From positions 1 to 64,000 of the forward strand of contig CAJFRT010000004.1 in assembly GCA_904419525.1 (NCBI GenBank): a stretch of DNA of 64,000 nt, read 5' to 3'. Shown piece after piece: positions 37,593 through 45,804 of the stretch. The notes beneath the pieces were generated by a model. That model was not told where the DNA came from, did no database searches, and saw nothing but the letters and a program-made list of their open reading frames with translations. Origin of the DNA: Candidatus Gallimonas merdae. Lineage in GTDB: Bacteria; Bacillota; Clostridia; Christensenellales; Borkfalkiaceae. The translations under genes and the position numbers were made by a program. The number at the start of each line of letters is the position of its first letter. Within the stretch, counting starts at the first letter, position 1.

Positions 37593-38642
37593 ATGCCGCT
37601 TTTGAAAGGTTCGGCGGGCAAGGCAACGCCGCGGAAGGCGCTCGCCTACATAACGCGCAACGATAAGGCAAGGTTCGTGGATGTGCAAAATCTGTTTGAG
37701 GACGAGGACTATGCCGAGCAGTTCGGGCAAACGGCGGCGCGGTTCGGGAAATATACGGACTACGGAGAGAGAAAGTATTATCACTTCAAACTCTCTCCCG
37801 ACCGAGCCGACCATGCCGACCCGCTCATGGTGCAAGAGTATGCGAAGGCTTGCGCGGAAAAGATGTTTGGGGGCTGCGAGTGCGTTATCGCCACGCACAC
37901 GGATACACAGACCGTCCATGCGCACATGATCGTGAACGCCGTTCACCCTATTACGGGAAGAAAACTGCATTTTAACGACACCGATTATACGCGGCTGAAA
38001 GATATGGCGAACGAGATCGGAGAACAGTTCGGATTTTCTTCGTTGGATTTCAGGAAGAAGGCAGAGAACAACCGAACACAGGACGAGCGGCATATCCTTC
38101 TAAAAGGCGGCACTTCATGGAAAGAAGAACTCAGAGAGGTCATTGATGAAGGGAAACTATTGGCAACAAGCGAGGAGGCGTTCATAGCTCACCTCGCAGA
38201 TTACGGGGTGAGGATCACTCGGAGCGGCAAAGACTATTCCTATCTTCACCCGCAAAAGAGCAAAGCTATCCGAGGGCAGAAACTCGGAAACAACTATACA
38301 AAGACGGAGGTATTGAATGGCATTGCCAAACATAAAAACGGGGCAGACGACTACCCCGCTGCAACAATTACAGAAAATCAACGAAGAGCGGCGGCAGCAG
38401 ACGGAGAACGGCCTCTTAAAAGAGGCGTTAGCGATATCGAACGAGAAATCGAACAGCTTGATAGAACAGCAGAACAAGCTCATCGAGGGTATGCGTTCGG
38501 ATATAGCGATGACGAAGTTCGAGCTGACGGAAACGACGGAGAAAGCCGTGAGGGACATCAAAACGTCGGCGGCAAAGACGGAGCGGCTGAACGAGAACAT
38601 CGCAATGCAAGTCAGAAAGGCGGTTTTGACTTCTGCAAATGA
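37593..38642 (+). CDS. Relaxase (MobA/VirD2 family)
   Basis: The 349-residue protein has the metal-binding histidine motif of MOB-P relaxases, HTDTQTVHAHMIVN (near residues 110-123). Upstream are YITRNDKARFVDVQNLF and a candidate Tyr region. It would cut one strand at oriT and pilot the DNA during transfer. The start lies right after the mobC stop, so translation is coupled. From 38317 onward the same DNA also encodes an MbeB-like protein in another frame. The C-terminal 100 residues are low in complexity, as expected where two frames overlap. Confidence 0.88.
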   Translation: MPLLKGSAGKATPRKALAYITRNDKARFVDVQNLFEDEDYAEQFGQTAARFGKYTDYGERKYYHFKLSPDRADHADPLMVQEYAKACAEKMFGGCECVIATHTDTQTVHAHMIVNAVHPITGRKLHFNDTDYTRLKDMANEIGEQFGFSSLDFRKKAENNRTQDERHILLKGGTSWKEELREVIDEGKLLATSEEAFIAHLADYGVRITRSGKDYSYLHPQKSKAIRGQKLGNNYTKTEVLNGIAKHKNGADDYPAATITENQRRAAAADGERPLKRGVSDIEREIEQLDRTAEQAHRGYAFGYSDDEVRADGNDGESREGHQNVGGKDGAAEREHRNASQKGGFDFCK

Positions 38643-38841
38643 CATGAAAGCGGAAATGCTATTGAGTGTAAAAGAAACTCTGTCGAAAACGCAGGAGGAA
38701 ATCAAACAGACGGAGAAGGCAATCGAGAAACAACGCGAGGATATGCGTATGGAGAGCGGATTCCGCAAGTTTTTATTCTGGGCGACGCCCGTTCTTCTGC
38801 TTGCGCAGACTTTTGCGATACTGTTCCTGATTTTCGGTTAA
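38317..38841 (+). CDS. MbeB/MobB-like coiled-coil membrane protein, overlapping the relaxase
   Basis: The 174-residue protein begins inside the relaxase gene in a different frame and shares 326 bases with it. It starts MALPNIKTGQTTTPLQQL, continues as a long coiled coil rich in E/K/Q (residues 20-145) and ends with one membrane segment (about 152-172). This is the plan of MbeB/MobB proteins of mobilizable plasmids such as ColE1, which are also nested in the relaxase gene and stabilise the relaxosome at the membrane. The match is by layout; sequence similarity was not tested. Confidence 0.75.
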   Translation: MALPNIKTGQTTTPLQQLQKINEERRQQTENGLLKEALAISNEKSNSLIEQQNKLIEGMRSDIAMTKFELTETTEKAVRDIKTSAAKTERLNENIAMQVRKAVLTSANDMKAEMLLSVKETLSKTQEEIKQTEKAIEKQREDMRMESGFRKFLFWATPVLLLAQTFAILFLIFG

Positions 38842-39102
38842 ATCAAATGACGGCTGACTGCAAGTCCGGTTGCGCGAGCGGTCGGCCCCCTGCTAGACAC
38901 ATTGCAGACATACGGGCGCAAATGGCGTGAGAACCGAAGTGATATGCCGATGACAATGAGGCAAGGCAGGCGGCAAGAAAGGGCTCCTATCCGCATCATT
39001 TGAGAAGAGATGCGCGTTCAGATAACAAAGATCATATCATGATAAAGGAGATAAAATGTCAACCTACATTCTTATTCGGGGGAGAGAATTATCAAACGAA
39101 CA

Positions 39103-39270
39103 ATGCAGCAATTACAAGAGAAATATGCGGACTGCCCGCGCGTCGCCGCAGCTTGCGAGATCGAGGGCAGACGATATCATATCATAAGGCACTTTACGGG
39201 GCAGGCGGAGCTCGGAAAAATGGTGGCGGAGCTCGCCCTTCGCCGCGCCGACCGGGAGGCAGGGCTATGA
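39103..39270 (+). CDS. Small TnpW-like protein before the recombinase
   Basis: The 55-residue frame reads as a compact protein with EIEGRRYHIIRHFTG and KMVAELALRR. Small proteins of this pattern (a beta hairpin then a helix) commonly precede large serine recombinases in Clostridia, where some are annotated TnpW. No SD is close; GGGGGAGAG lies 17 bases upstream. A second frame starts at ATG 39056 with a good AAAGGAG site but runs only 43 codons with odd composition; it may be a leader. The 38842-39102 spacer otherwise shows nothing I can support. Confidence 0.5.
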   Translation: MQQLQEKYADCPRVAAACEIEGRRYHIIRHFTGQAELGKMVAELALRRADREAGL

Positions 39271-39297
39271 ACGTCAGAAAAAAGTTGCCGCGGGCCG

Positions 39298-39326
39298 TTG
39301 AAAAATTCGGCAAGCCGTGCTATAAT
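39298..39326 (+). promoter_or_regulatory. Promoter of the large serine recombinase
   Basis: TTGAAA (39298-39303) and TATAAT (39321-39326) are 17 bases apart, 45 bases before the recombinase ATG. Confidence 0.75.
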
Positions 39327-39370
39327 AGAGCCGACTTTGACCGAATGGCTTTGACAGAAAAGGAGGTTTC

Positions 39371-41014
39371 ATGTCAAAGCAAAAACAACTGAATCGAACG
39401 GCGCTTTACATGCGCCTTTCGCGCGATGACGAGAAGGCGGGCGAGAGTATGTCCATCGAAAATCAGCGCATAATGCTCAAAAAGTATGCCGAGGAAAATG
39501 GCGGCACCGTCGTGGACGAGTATATCGACGACGGCTGGTCGGGCACCGACTTCGAGCGCCCCGCCGTCAAACGGCTTTTGGACGATGCCAAAGAGGGCAA
39601 GATCGATACCATCGTTGTAAAAGATCTTTCGCGCTTCGGCAGAAATTACATTCAGGTGGGGCAGTATATCGACTATATCTTCCCAGCCTACGGCATCCGC
39701 TTTATCGCCCTTTCGGACAACGTGGACACGGCGGACAGAACGAGCGCGGGCATGGATATGATGCCAATCATGAACGTGTTCAACGAGTGGCACGCGGCGA
39801 ATACTTCCAAAAAGATCCGCGCCGTGTTGGAAGCCAACTGGAAGCAGGGCAAGTACACCAACTGGGCGTACCCCTACGGCTACAAGGCGGGAACGGACGA
39901 GAAGCGCACGGCAGTCATCGACGAGGAGGCGGCAGCCATCGTGCGGCGTATCTACGATATGCGCCTTGCGGGCAGTTCCTATCGGGCGATCGCCCGCGCG
40001 CTCACCGACGAGGGCATCCCTAACCCCACGGCGTACTACACGCGGCTGGACGGAAGGAAGTCGGTGCGGCGGAACTTAGGCTATTGGACGACGCGCACCG
40101 TCTCCGAAATTTTGAGCAACCCCACCTACACGGGCAGGATGACGCAGCATCTGACGACGCGCTTTTCCTACAAGAACCATAAGGTGCTCCATGTTCCCGA
40201 GAGCGAACACGTCGTCAAGGAGAACGCGCACGCGGCGATCGTCGACCGCGCAACTTGGGAAAAGGTGCAGGCGATGCGCGCATCCGTTTCGCGCGGGAGA
40301 GCGGACAAGGAGAACCGCGTACATCCGCTTTCGGGCTTGCTCTTTTGCGCCGACTGCGGCTGTAAGCTCAAATTCAAGTCGGGCGGGCAGCGCAGGGGCG
40401 TCTGCAACTACTATCTGTGCCGCCGCTACATCGACGTCGGCAAAAAGTACTGCACCTCCCACGCCATCAGCGACAGGCAGATAGAAGGCATCGTTTTGAG
40501 CGACATCCGCGCCATGCTGGGCGAGGTGGAGACGGACGAGGCGACGGCGAAAGAGCGCTTTTTGCGGGAACGCGCCATGCGCGGCGAGCGCAACAGATTG
40601 TCGGACGAGAAAGCGTTGCGGTCGCTTCAAGACAGGCTTGCGGAGCTTGATCAACTTATCCAATCTGCTTTTGAAGAAAAGGTGCTGGGGGCTTTGCCCG
40701 AGAATGTGTTGAGAAGCCTTTGCGAAAAGTATCAGGCGGAGAAGGAAGCCGCCGAACGTAAGATCGCGGAGATCGAAGCGCGGCTCGCCGAAGCGGACAG
40801 CATCGACGCGGAAGTCGAGGAGTACATAGCCCGCCTGAAACGGTACGCAAGGTGCGAGGAGCTGACGCGCGAAATGTGTTTGCAGCTCATCGAATTTATC
40901 ACCGTGGGCGAAAAGACGGAGGGCGACAAGCCGCGCGAGATCCATATCTACTACAAATTTATATCGAATGCGTCCGCGGACTTTTGCGGGCAGACGAACA
41001 AACAAATCCCATAA
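39371..41014 (+). CDS. Large serine recombinase (integrase/transposase)
   Basis: The 547-residue protein has the resolvase-type catalytic domain with nucleophile Ser17 in YMRLSRDD, the SRFGRNY motif near residue 84, the recombinase domain (residues 170-290), a zinc ribbon (CADCGCKL then CNYYLCRRY and KKYC) and a C-terminal coiled coil. It cuts and rejoins attP and attB through a 2-base core. An AGGAGGTTTC site precedes the ATG. Its TAA stop codon ends at the last base before the GT core of the right junction, so it is the rightmost gene and almost certainly moves this element. Confidence 0.95.
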   Translation: MSKQKQLNRTALYMRLSRDDEKAGESMSIENQRIMLKKYAEENGGTVVDEYIDDGWSGTDFERPAVKRLLDDAKEGKIDTIVVKDLSRFGRNYIQVGQYIDYIFPAYGIRFIALSDNVDTADRTSAGMDMMPIMNVFNEWHAANTSKKIRAVLEANWKQGKYTNWAYPYGYKAGTDEKRTAVIDEEAAAIVRRIYDMRLAGSSYRAIARALTDEGIPNPTAYYTRLDGRKSVRRNLGYWTTRTVSEILSNPTYTGRMTQHLTTRFSYKNHKVLHVPESEHVVKENAHAAIVDRATWEKVQAMRASVSRGRADKENRVHPLSGLLFCADCGCKLKFKSGGQRRGVCNYYLCRRYIDVGKKYCTSHAISDRQIEGIVLSDIRAMLGEVETDEATAKERFLRERAMRGERNRLSDEKALRSLQDRLAELDQLIQSAFEEKVLGALPENVLRSLCEKYQAEKEAAERKIAEIEARLAEADSIDAEVEEYIARLKRYARCEELTREMCLQLIEFITVGEKTEGDKPREIHIYYKFISNASADFCGQTNKQIP

Positions 41015-41024
41015 GTCACCGCAC
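41011..41024. other. Right attachment junction (attR)
   Basis: Element sequence CCCATAA meets host sequence CACCGCACCC around GT at 41015-41016. Joining the two element ends would give CCCATAA-GT-AACATAAGGG, an imperfect inverted repeat (CCCATA/TAAGGG), as expected for attP of a serine recombinase. Confidence 0.65.
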
Positions 41025-41578
41025 CCACGGGTGCAACGGGAACAGCGGGCGCAACGGGTGCAACCGGCCCGACGGGTGCAACGGGAACTGCAGGCGCAAC
41101 AGGTCCGACCGGCCCGACGGGTCCCACGGGTGCAACGGGCGCAACTGGCACGGCTCCGGCAACACAGCTTTTTTCCGCTTATTCGGCTCCTTCAGCTCCC
41201 GGAACTGCGGGAAATGCTCTTCTGTTCGACGTCAACGGGGTATCTTCCGGGACCGGTATCACGCATACTCCCGGAGACAGTGAATTTACACTGGAACAGC
41301 CCGGAATATATACGGCGGCCGTTCATGGAAATCTTGCTCCCGGTTCGGGGGTGAGTTTCCCGCTGAATGTCATTCTGGAACTGCAGCAGGATGGCGCGGT
41401 CGTTCCGGGCGGGATCGTGCAGCATACCTTTCACACTTCGCCCGACACAGCTACGGTCGCTTTCAGCGCTGCCGTACAGGTAACTTCTGCTCCGTCCGTT
41501 CTTCGTGTGGTCGGGGAGGGCGGAAACTTTATTTACAGTGCCCTCAATATGACGATCTATAAAGTCTCGTCCGATTGA
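41015..41578 (+). pseudogene. Collagen-like protein, 3' part cut off by the element
   Basis: Reading from the GT core gives V-T-A-P-T, 14 more G-x-T/A triplets and then a globular C-terminal domain of about 135 residues ([44 protein letters not shown]) of the type that ends BclA-like proteins with a TNF/C1q-like jelly roll. The piece has no start codon or promoter of its own and is silent unless the element leaves. It continues the frame of 25310-25594 exactly. Confidence 0.85.
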
Positions 41579-41623
41579 TGCGGCGGAGGATCTCCCGGGT
41601 ACGTTGTTTGACCGAATAATATA

Positions 41624-41662
41624 AAAACATGCCCCTGCATGAAAGCAGAGGCATGTTTTTTG
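41624..41662. terminator. Hairpin terminator after the collagen-like gene
   Basis: AAAACATGCC pairs with GGCATGTTTT with CTGC/GCAG inside; T residues follow on the plus strand, and a run of A makes it also a terminator on the minus strand. It lies 45 bases after the stop and may serve transcripts from both sides. Confidence 0.75.
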
Positions 41663-41679
41663 GTACTCCCGGCGGGAAT
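41661..41679 (-). repeat. Copy of the tRNA-Arg 3' end
   Basis: TGGTACTCCCGGCGGGAAT is identical to 41797-41815, which holds the CCA end, acceptor arm and part of the T arm of tRNA-Arg. It may be an attachment-site scar from a past integration, or the remains of a second tRNA copy. Confidence 0.7.
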
Positions 41680-41759
41680 ACTTCGGGCTGCGCCCTCGTG
41701 CCGACTACGTCGGGGCGAACCGCCGCTCTTCGTGCGGCTGGTCCTCTCCTATTGAAATA

Positions 41760-41799
41760 CCAAGCCCGCGCCCCTGCGTTGGCAGGGGCGCGGGCTTGG
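41760..41799 (-). terminator. 18-bp hairpin at the tRNA 3' end
   Basis: A perfect 18-base inverted repeat (41760-41777 with 41782-41799) with a 4-base loop includes the CCA of tRNA-Arg. It probably ends the tRNA transcript although the tail (TATTTC) is only partly T-rich. Confidence 0.55.
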
Positions 41800-41871
41800 T
41801 ACTCCCGGCGGGAATCGAACCCACAACGGCCCCTTAGGAGGGGGCTGTTATATCCATTTAACTACGGAAGC
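41797..41871 (-). tRNA. tRNA-Arg (anticodon CCT)
   Basis: The minus strand folds as a full cloverleaf. The acceptor GCTTCCG pairs with CGGGAGT (two G-T pairs), the D arm is GTTAAATGGATATAAC, the anticodon stem GCCCC/GGGGC closes loop CTCCTAA with anticodon CCT, and the T arm is GTGGG-TTCGATT-CCCGC. The discriminator is A and CCA is encoded. It reads AGG codons. Its 3' end is partly repeated 136 bases downstream. Confidence 0.93.
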
Positions 41872-41879
41872 AATCTGTA

Positions 41880-42199
41880 TGGCGCATCCATACGGACAAG
41901 CGTCAGTTTGTGTACAACGCAATTATATTACACCATTCCGGAAGAAAAAGCAAGGATTTTCGGGACGGCGCGCAAAAATTTCCCGCAGGGATCGGTCACG
42001 TGCCCGCGCGGTGTTCTTTCCGGTAAGAATTTTATTTCTCTTGATGCCATTCATCGGTCGCAAAATGCTTTCGGGGGGATAACGATCGACTGTTTGGAGA
42101 TGCCGGCCTAAGAGGTTTGGACGGATAACATCAAGTATTGATAATTATTATTATTGAATCATGATACATCAAAAAGAAAAGCATATCGCAAAATTGAGC
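41880..42199. other. Spacer without a recognised gene
   Basis: This 320-base stretch between the tRNA and the next promoter is moderately AT-rich. I see no convincing coding frame, no strong hairpin and no repeat. A TATAAT-like box for the tRNA lies on the minus strand near 41921-41926, without a good -35 element. Confidence 0.5.
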
Positions 42200-42229
42200 T
42201 TGCACGGGGGTGCGATTCCGTGATATAGT
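42200..42229 (+). promoter_or_regulatory. Promoter of the GPDH-like gene
   Basis: TTGCAC (42200-42205) and TATAGT (42224-42229) lie 18 bases apart, 45 bases before the ATG. Confidence 0.55.
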
Positions 42230-42274
42230 TTAATCGTTGATTTTTTGTCGCGATGTTATAACGGAGAAAATGGT

Positions 42275-43315
42275 ATGGCAATCATTACAATCATCGGCGC
42301 CGGCATGATGGGTTCGGCACTCGCGTTTCCCGCGCGGGAAAACGGGCATGAAGTCCGCCTGGTGGGGACTCATCTGGACAGGGACATCATAGCGCATTGC
42401 AGGCAGACGGGATCGCATCCCAAATTTGACCGGCCCTTTCCGGACGGCGTGAAATTCTACGACGTGGAAGATGCGGACAGCGCCATTTCCGGCTGCCATT
42501 TCGTGATCTGCGGCGTTTCCAGTTTCGGAGTGGAATGGTTCTCCGAAAACATGCTCCCGCGGATCCCGGAAAGTACGCCCGTTCTTGCCGTGACCAAGGG
42601 TCTGTTCGATCTGCCGGACGGAACGGTAAAAACATTTCCCGATTATTGGCGGGAAGAGGCGGGGAAGCACGGGAGGAAGCCCGATATCAATGCGATCGGC
42701 GGGCCGTGTACCAGTTATGAACTTGTGGCGCACGATCATTCGCACGTCACGTTCTGCGGGAGGAATCCGGAGACCCTGCGTTTTCTGAAATCGTGCCTGA
42801 GTACGGATTATTACCATATTTCGCTCTCGACGGACGTCACGGGCGTGGAGTGTGCCGTGGCCCTCAAAAACGGATATGCGCTCGGCGTTGCGCTTTCGAT
42901 CGGCGCGAACAGGAAAGTGTTCGGGGACGATACGCTGCATTATAATTCCCAGGCGGCTCTGTTCGGGCAGAGCGTGGAAGAGATGCGCAGACTTCTGCGG
43001 CTTTTTTGCGGAAACGATGCGGCGCTTTCCGTCGGGGCAGGGGATCTGTATGTCACCGTTTATGGCGGACGTACGCGTCTTGTCGGGATCCTGCTGGGAG
43101 AAGGACTGACCATTGACGAAGCACTTGAACGGCTGCAGGGGGTCACCCTCGAATCGCTCGTCATCTCGAAACGGGTGTATGCCGCTCTCCGGAGAAGATT
43201 TGCGGAGGAAGAGATCGCTGCAAGATTTCCGCTGCTTGCACATGTTTCAAAACTGATTGCGGGAGAACAGGCACCCATTCCGTGGGATGCGTTCACATCT
43301 GAAAAATTTAACTGA
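42275..43315 (+). CDS. NAD-dependent glycerol-3-phosphate dehydrogenase family protein
   Basis: The 346-residue protein starts with a Rossmann motif (IIGAGMMGSALA) and has the GPDH features VTKGLFD, the catalytic lysine in ALKNGYALG and the later helical domain (GDLYVTVYGGRTR). It most likely oxidises or reduces a glycerol-3-phosphate-like substrate in the cytosol. It is longer and more diverged than GpsA, so a specialised role (for example a sugar or polyol phosphate) is possible. GGAG lies 8 bases before the ATG at 42275. The next frame began 14 bases downstream and may have been its operon partner before the prophage entered. Confidence 0.82.
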   Translation: MAIITIIGAGMMGSALAFPARENGHEVRLVGTHLDRDIIAHCRQTGSHPKFDRPFPDGVKFYDVEDADSAISGCHFVICGVSSFGVEWFSENMLPRIPESTPVLAVTKGLFDLPDGTVKTFPDYWREEAGKHGRKPDINAIGGPCTSYELVAHDHSHVTFCGRNPETLRFLKSCLSTDYYHISLSTDVTGVECAVALKNGYALGVALSIGANRKVFGDDTLHYNSQAALFGQSVEEMRRLLRLFCGNDAALSVGAGDLYVTVYGGRTRLVGILLGEGLTIDEALERLQGVTLESLVISKRVYAALRRRFAEEEIAARFPLLAHVSKLIAGEQAPIPWDAFTSEKFN

Positions 43316-43329
43316 AAGGGAGAATATTT

Positions 43330-43479
43330 ATGGATCGGTTTTCTGATAAGATCATTCTGGCAGGGCACCGCGCTTCCGCCCGCACCTCGCGCGAAACCAC
43401 CGTGGGCGGCGTTTCTTCATTTCACCTCTTCCACGCAAACAGGCACCCGAAAATGGGTGCCTGTCTGTGGAAATACTAG
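43330..43479 (+). pseudogene. Truncated 5' end of a GDPD-like gene at the prophage junction
   Basis: A frame with a good SD (GGGAG) starts at 43330 and reads MDRFSDKIILAGHR, the way glycerophosphodiesterase genes begin (I-x-G/A-HR). After that the sequence loses any family resemblance and stops at 43479. The break is somewhere near 43372. I infer that the rest of the gene lies beyond the right end of the prophage-like element, outside the window. A GPDH-GDPD pair would make sense for glycerol phosphate metabolism. Confidence 0.5.
43431..43470. other. Strong hairpin near the left end
   Basis: ACAGGCACCC pairs with GGGTGCCTGT around GAAAAT, with a further CCAC/GTGG clamp outside. No T-tract follows. 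It may be a terminator for the host operon or part of the recombinase attachment region. Its GGGTGC half resembles the direct repeats at 43501-43571. Confidence 0.5.
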
Positions 43480-43500
43480 TCTATTTTGATACGATGCAAT

Positions 43501-43571
43501 AATGGGTGCATAACCGCAGAATTGGGTGCAGAATGGCAGGAATGGGTGCAATTAATAATTGACAGGGTGCA
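43501..43571 (+). repeat. Four 10-bp direct repeats, 20-bp period
   Basis: AATGGGTGCA (43501), ATTGGGTGCA (43521), AATGGGTGCA (43541) and ACAGGGTGCA (43562) are spaced by 20, 20 and 21 bases, or two DNA turns, so they lie on one face of the helix. A further half-match lies at 43451. They precede the recombinase gene pair by about 140 bases. They look like binding sites for a regulator or recombination directionality factor. Confidence 0.7.
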
Positions 43572-43713
43572 AAGGGATAACGCTCAACAAAATACTATTT
43601 AATTTTGCCGGCATTGCACTGTTTAGTAAATATGCAGAGAATTTTTCTTGTTCACTTGACTTTTTCTTGCTTTTGAGATATGTATAGTGGCACTACAATT
43701 GGAGGGATACAAA

Positions 43714-43887
43714 ATGTTTACAGGCGAAGTAAATTATCGTTTGGCTAAGTGGGTATTGCTCAATATGGAACATGATGGGGTGCTGTCCTCGGATGAAGTT
43801 CGGCTTGTGTTGGTTAAAATTGCAGAGCAATACAACCCGCCATTTTTTGAACTGGAGGAACTTGGAAACAGAGAGGATAGTAACTGA
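43714..43887 (+). CDS. Small SHOCT-like protein before the recombinase
   Basis: The 57-residue protein (YRLAKWVLLNMEHDGVLSSDEV at its core) has the pattern of short helical proteins, often annotated as SHOCT-like, that are encoded directly before serine recombinases in firmicute prophages. A GGAGGGA site lies 6 bases before the ATG. Its stop codon overlaps the recombinase start by one base (TGATG). It may help regulate or direct the recombinase; that is inference from position. Confidence 0.7.
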   Translation: MFTGEVNYRLAKWVLLNMEHDGVLSSDEVRLVLVKIAEQYNPPFFELEELGNREDSN

Positions 43888-45299
43888 TGGCAGAAAGGGT
43901 AATACAGAAAATAAATGCAATTATTAAGCGGACTGTAATAAAAGGCATATCTAAAGTAGGAGTGCGCGTTGCGGCTTATGCAAGAGTATCTACCGATAGT
44001 GAGGAGCAAGAAACAAGCCTGATTGCGCAAGAGGACTACTATAGGAAAAAGATATTGGAACACCCAGGTTGGCTCTTTGTAAAAATATATATCGATCATG
44101 GTATATCCGGCTTAAGCATAAATCGAAGGGAGCAATTCAATCGCATGATTGAGGATTGCCTTGCCGGACAGATAGATTTAATAATGACGAAATCGATATC
44201 ACGCTTTGCCAGGAACACTGTCGATACGATCACTATTGTCCGAAAGTTGAAGGAAAAAGGGGTAGGCGTATATTTCGAGAAGGAAAATATTTACACGTTG
44301 GATTCGAAGGGCGAGTTTATATTAACGCTTATGTCCTCTTTGGCTCAAGAGGAAAGTCGGTCAATTTCAGAAAATGTGCAATGGGGCATAAGGAAAAGTT
44401 TTGCCGACGGAAAGGTTAAAGTTCCGTATAAGCGTTTTCTTGGCTATGACAGGGGAAATACAAAAGGCACTATGATCGTAAATTGTGAACAGGCGGTAAT
44501 AGTACGAAGGATATTTCGTATGTATTTGCAAGGTTATACGGCTCGAAAGATAGCCAAAACGCTTACAAGTGAAGGAGTTGTTTCGCCTGGCGGGTTGAAG
44601 CATTGGAGAGGTGCTACTGTGTTAAGCATATTATCAAATGAGAAGTATAAGGGAGATGCTCTGCTCCAAAAGGTATTTACTGTGGACTATTTGCAAAAGA
44701 AGTTAAAGAAAAATGAAGGGGAACTGCCCCAGTACTATGTAGAAGGAAACCACGAGGCTATTATTAGTCCGTGGCTTTTTGATTATATCCAGGAATTAAA
44801 GAAACAGAGGAATGAAACCTATGGCAACAGTTATATGGGGAAAGAATTGTTGCAAACAAAATTTGTCTGTGGTGAATGTGGCAGATTGCTTCGCCGGAGA
44901 GAGCGATATTATTCAAATGGCACGCAGATTGTTTGGTGGCAATGTAAAACGCAAACGCAAAAGGAAGTTAAGAGCTGTAATGTCAAATATGTGCATGAAC
45001 CGTTAATAATTTATGCGATCTTGGATATGGTTCGGTGCATGGCAGTCAAAAGGATGGTTGAGGACACCATCTTGTCAGCGATACCAAAGGAAAAGAGTGA
45101 TATTGTTAAAGAATGGCTTTCAGCTTTTGAAATCGCTAACGCCGGGATTCTTTTATGGGTTGAGGAAGAGATACTGATGATTGTGCGAAATATCAAGCTC
45201 ACATCTAATCGTCTACTTGAGTTCGAGTGGCTTGATGGTAGCATGACAGAGTATAAGTTGCCACGGTATGCACCAGCAAAGGGGATTTTGGATGACTGA
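43887..45299 (+). CDS. Serine recombinase (prophage integrase)
   Basis: The 470-residue protein has the catalytic Ser35 in YARVSTD, the SRFARNT motif near residue 112, a recombinase domain (about 180-280) and a zinc ribbon (CGECGRLL, then a second pair WWQCKTQTQKEVKSC). It is a large serine recombinase able to integrate or excise the element. It is not closely similar to the recombinase at 39371 in length or motifs, so the two elements move independently. It is coupled to the small gene in front. Confidence 0.93.
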   Translation: MAERVIQKINAIIKRTVIKGISKVGVRVAAYARVSTDSEEQETSLIAQEDYYRKKILEHPGWLFVKIYIDHGISGLSINRREQFNRMIEDCLAGQIDLIMTKSISRFARNTVDTITIVRKLKEKGVGVYFEKENIYTLDSKGEFILTLMSSLAQEESRSISENVQWGIRKSFADGKVKVPYKRFLGYDRGNTKGTMIVNCEQAVIVRRIFRMYLQGYTARKIAKTLTSEGVVSPGGLKHWRGATVLSILSNEKYKGDALLQKVFTVDYLQKKLKKNEGELPQYYVEGNHEAIISPWLFDYIQELKKQRNETYGNSYMGKELLQTKFVCGECGRLLRRRERYYSNGTQIVWWQCKTQTQKEVKSCNVKYVHEPLIIYAILDMVRCMAVKRMVEDTILSAIPKEKSDIVKEWLSAFEIANAGILLWVEEEILMIVRNIKLTSNRLLEFEWLDGSMTEYKLPRYAPAKGILDD

Positions 45300-45526
45300 C
45301 GAACAAAGTAATTATTGACTTCGTAAAATATCGTTAAATACGTAAAACAGGCAGAAAGATCATGTTGTGTTTTCGTTCAACACAGACTGCAGCTTTTTGT
45401 TGTGTCGTAATTATTTTGGTTATACAGGACCGATTAATTATGGGAGAAGGTCAGCAACTATTAGATTCATTTTATATTGTGAATAACTTAATATCAAAAA
45501 ACCAAAAGCAAATATCATGAAACCGA

Positions 45527-45555
45527 TTGAAATAACCTTCTATTTATGGTATAAT
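45527..45555 (+). promoter_or_regulatory. Promoter of the restriction-modification operon
   Basis: TTGAAA (45527-45532) and TATAAT (45550-45555) have a 17-base spacer, 36 bases before the first gene. The rest of the 45300-45526 gap is AT-rich and shows no gene. Confidence 0.8.
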
Positions 45556-45590
45556 AAATTAGTAGCAATTAATAACATGAGGTAAAGAGT

Positions 45591-45791
45591 ATGTCAGAGA
45601 TAAAAATTAATACAGATGATAACTGGATTAGTATTGATGAGGCTTCCGAGTATTTAGGTGTAAAAGCAATTACAATTCGTGATTGGATAAGAAAAGACAA
45701 CGGTATTCCTGCTCATAAAATAGGTAAACAATGGAAGTTTAAGCGTTCGGAATTAGATGTTTGGGTAAAAAGCGGTAAAAGTGCTTTATAA
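45591..45791 (+). CDS. Excisionase-type helix-turn-helix protein
   Basis: The 66-residue protein is a MerR-like winged helix of the excisionase (helix_turn_helix_17) type: WISIDEASEYLGVKAITIRDWI, then KIGKQWKFKRSELDVW. Small proteins like this often lead operons with Eco57I-type methylases and may act as the control protein of the restriction system. Its stop lies 14 bases before the methylase ATG. A role as phage excision factor is also possible, but no tyrosine integrase is present. Confidence 0.8.
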   Translation: MSEIKINTDDNWISIDEASEYLGVKAITIRDWIRKDNGIPAHKIGKQWKFKRSELDVWVKSGKSAL

Positions 45792-45804
45792 AGAAGGAAT
45801 AAAT

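Noticed and set aside
39267-39392. 41-codon frame before the large serine recombinase
   Set aside because: It contains the recombinase promoter, overlaps the recombinase start and lacks protein-like character.
41629-42111. 160-codon frame on the plus strand
   Set aside because: It runs across the tRNA-Arg gene and two hairpins in the opposite direction and resembles no protein.
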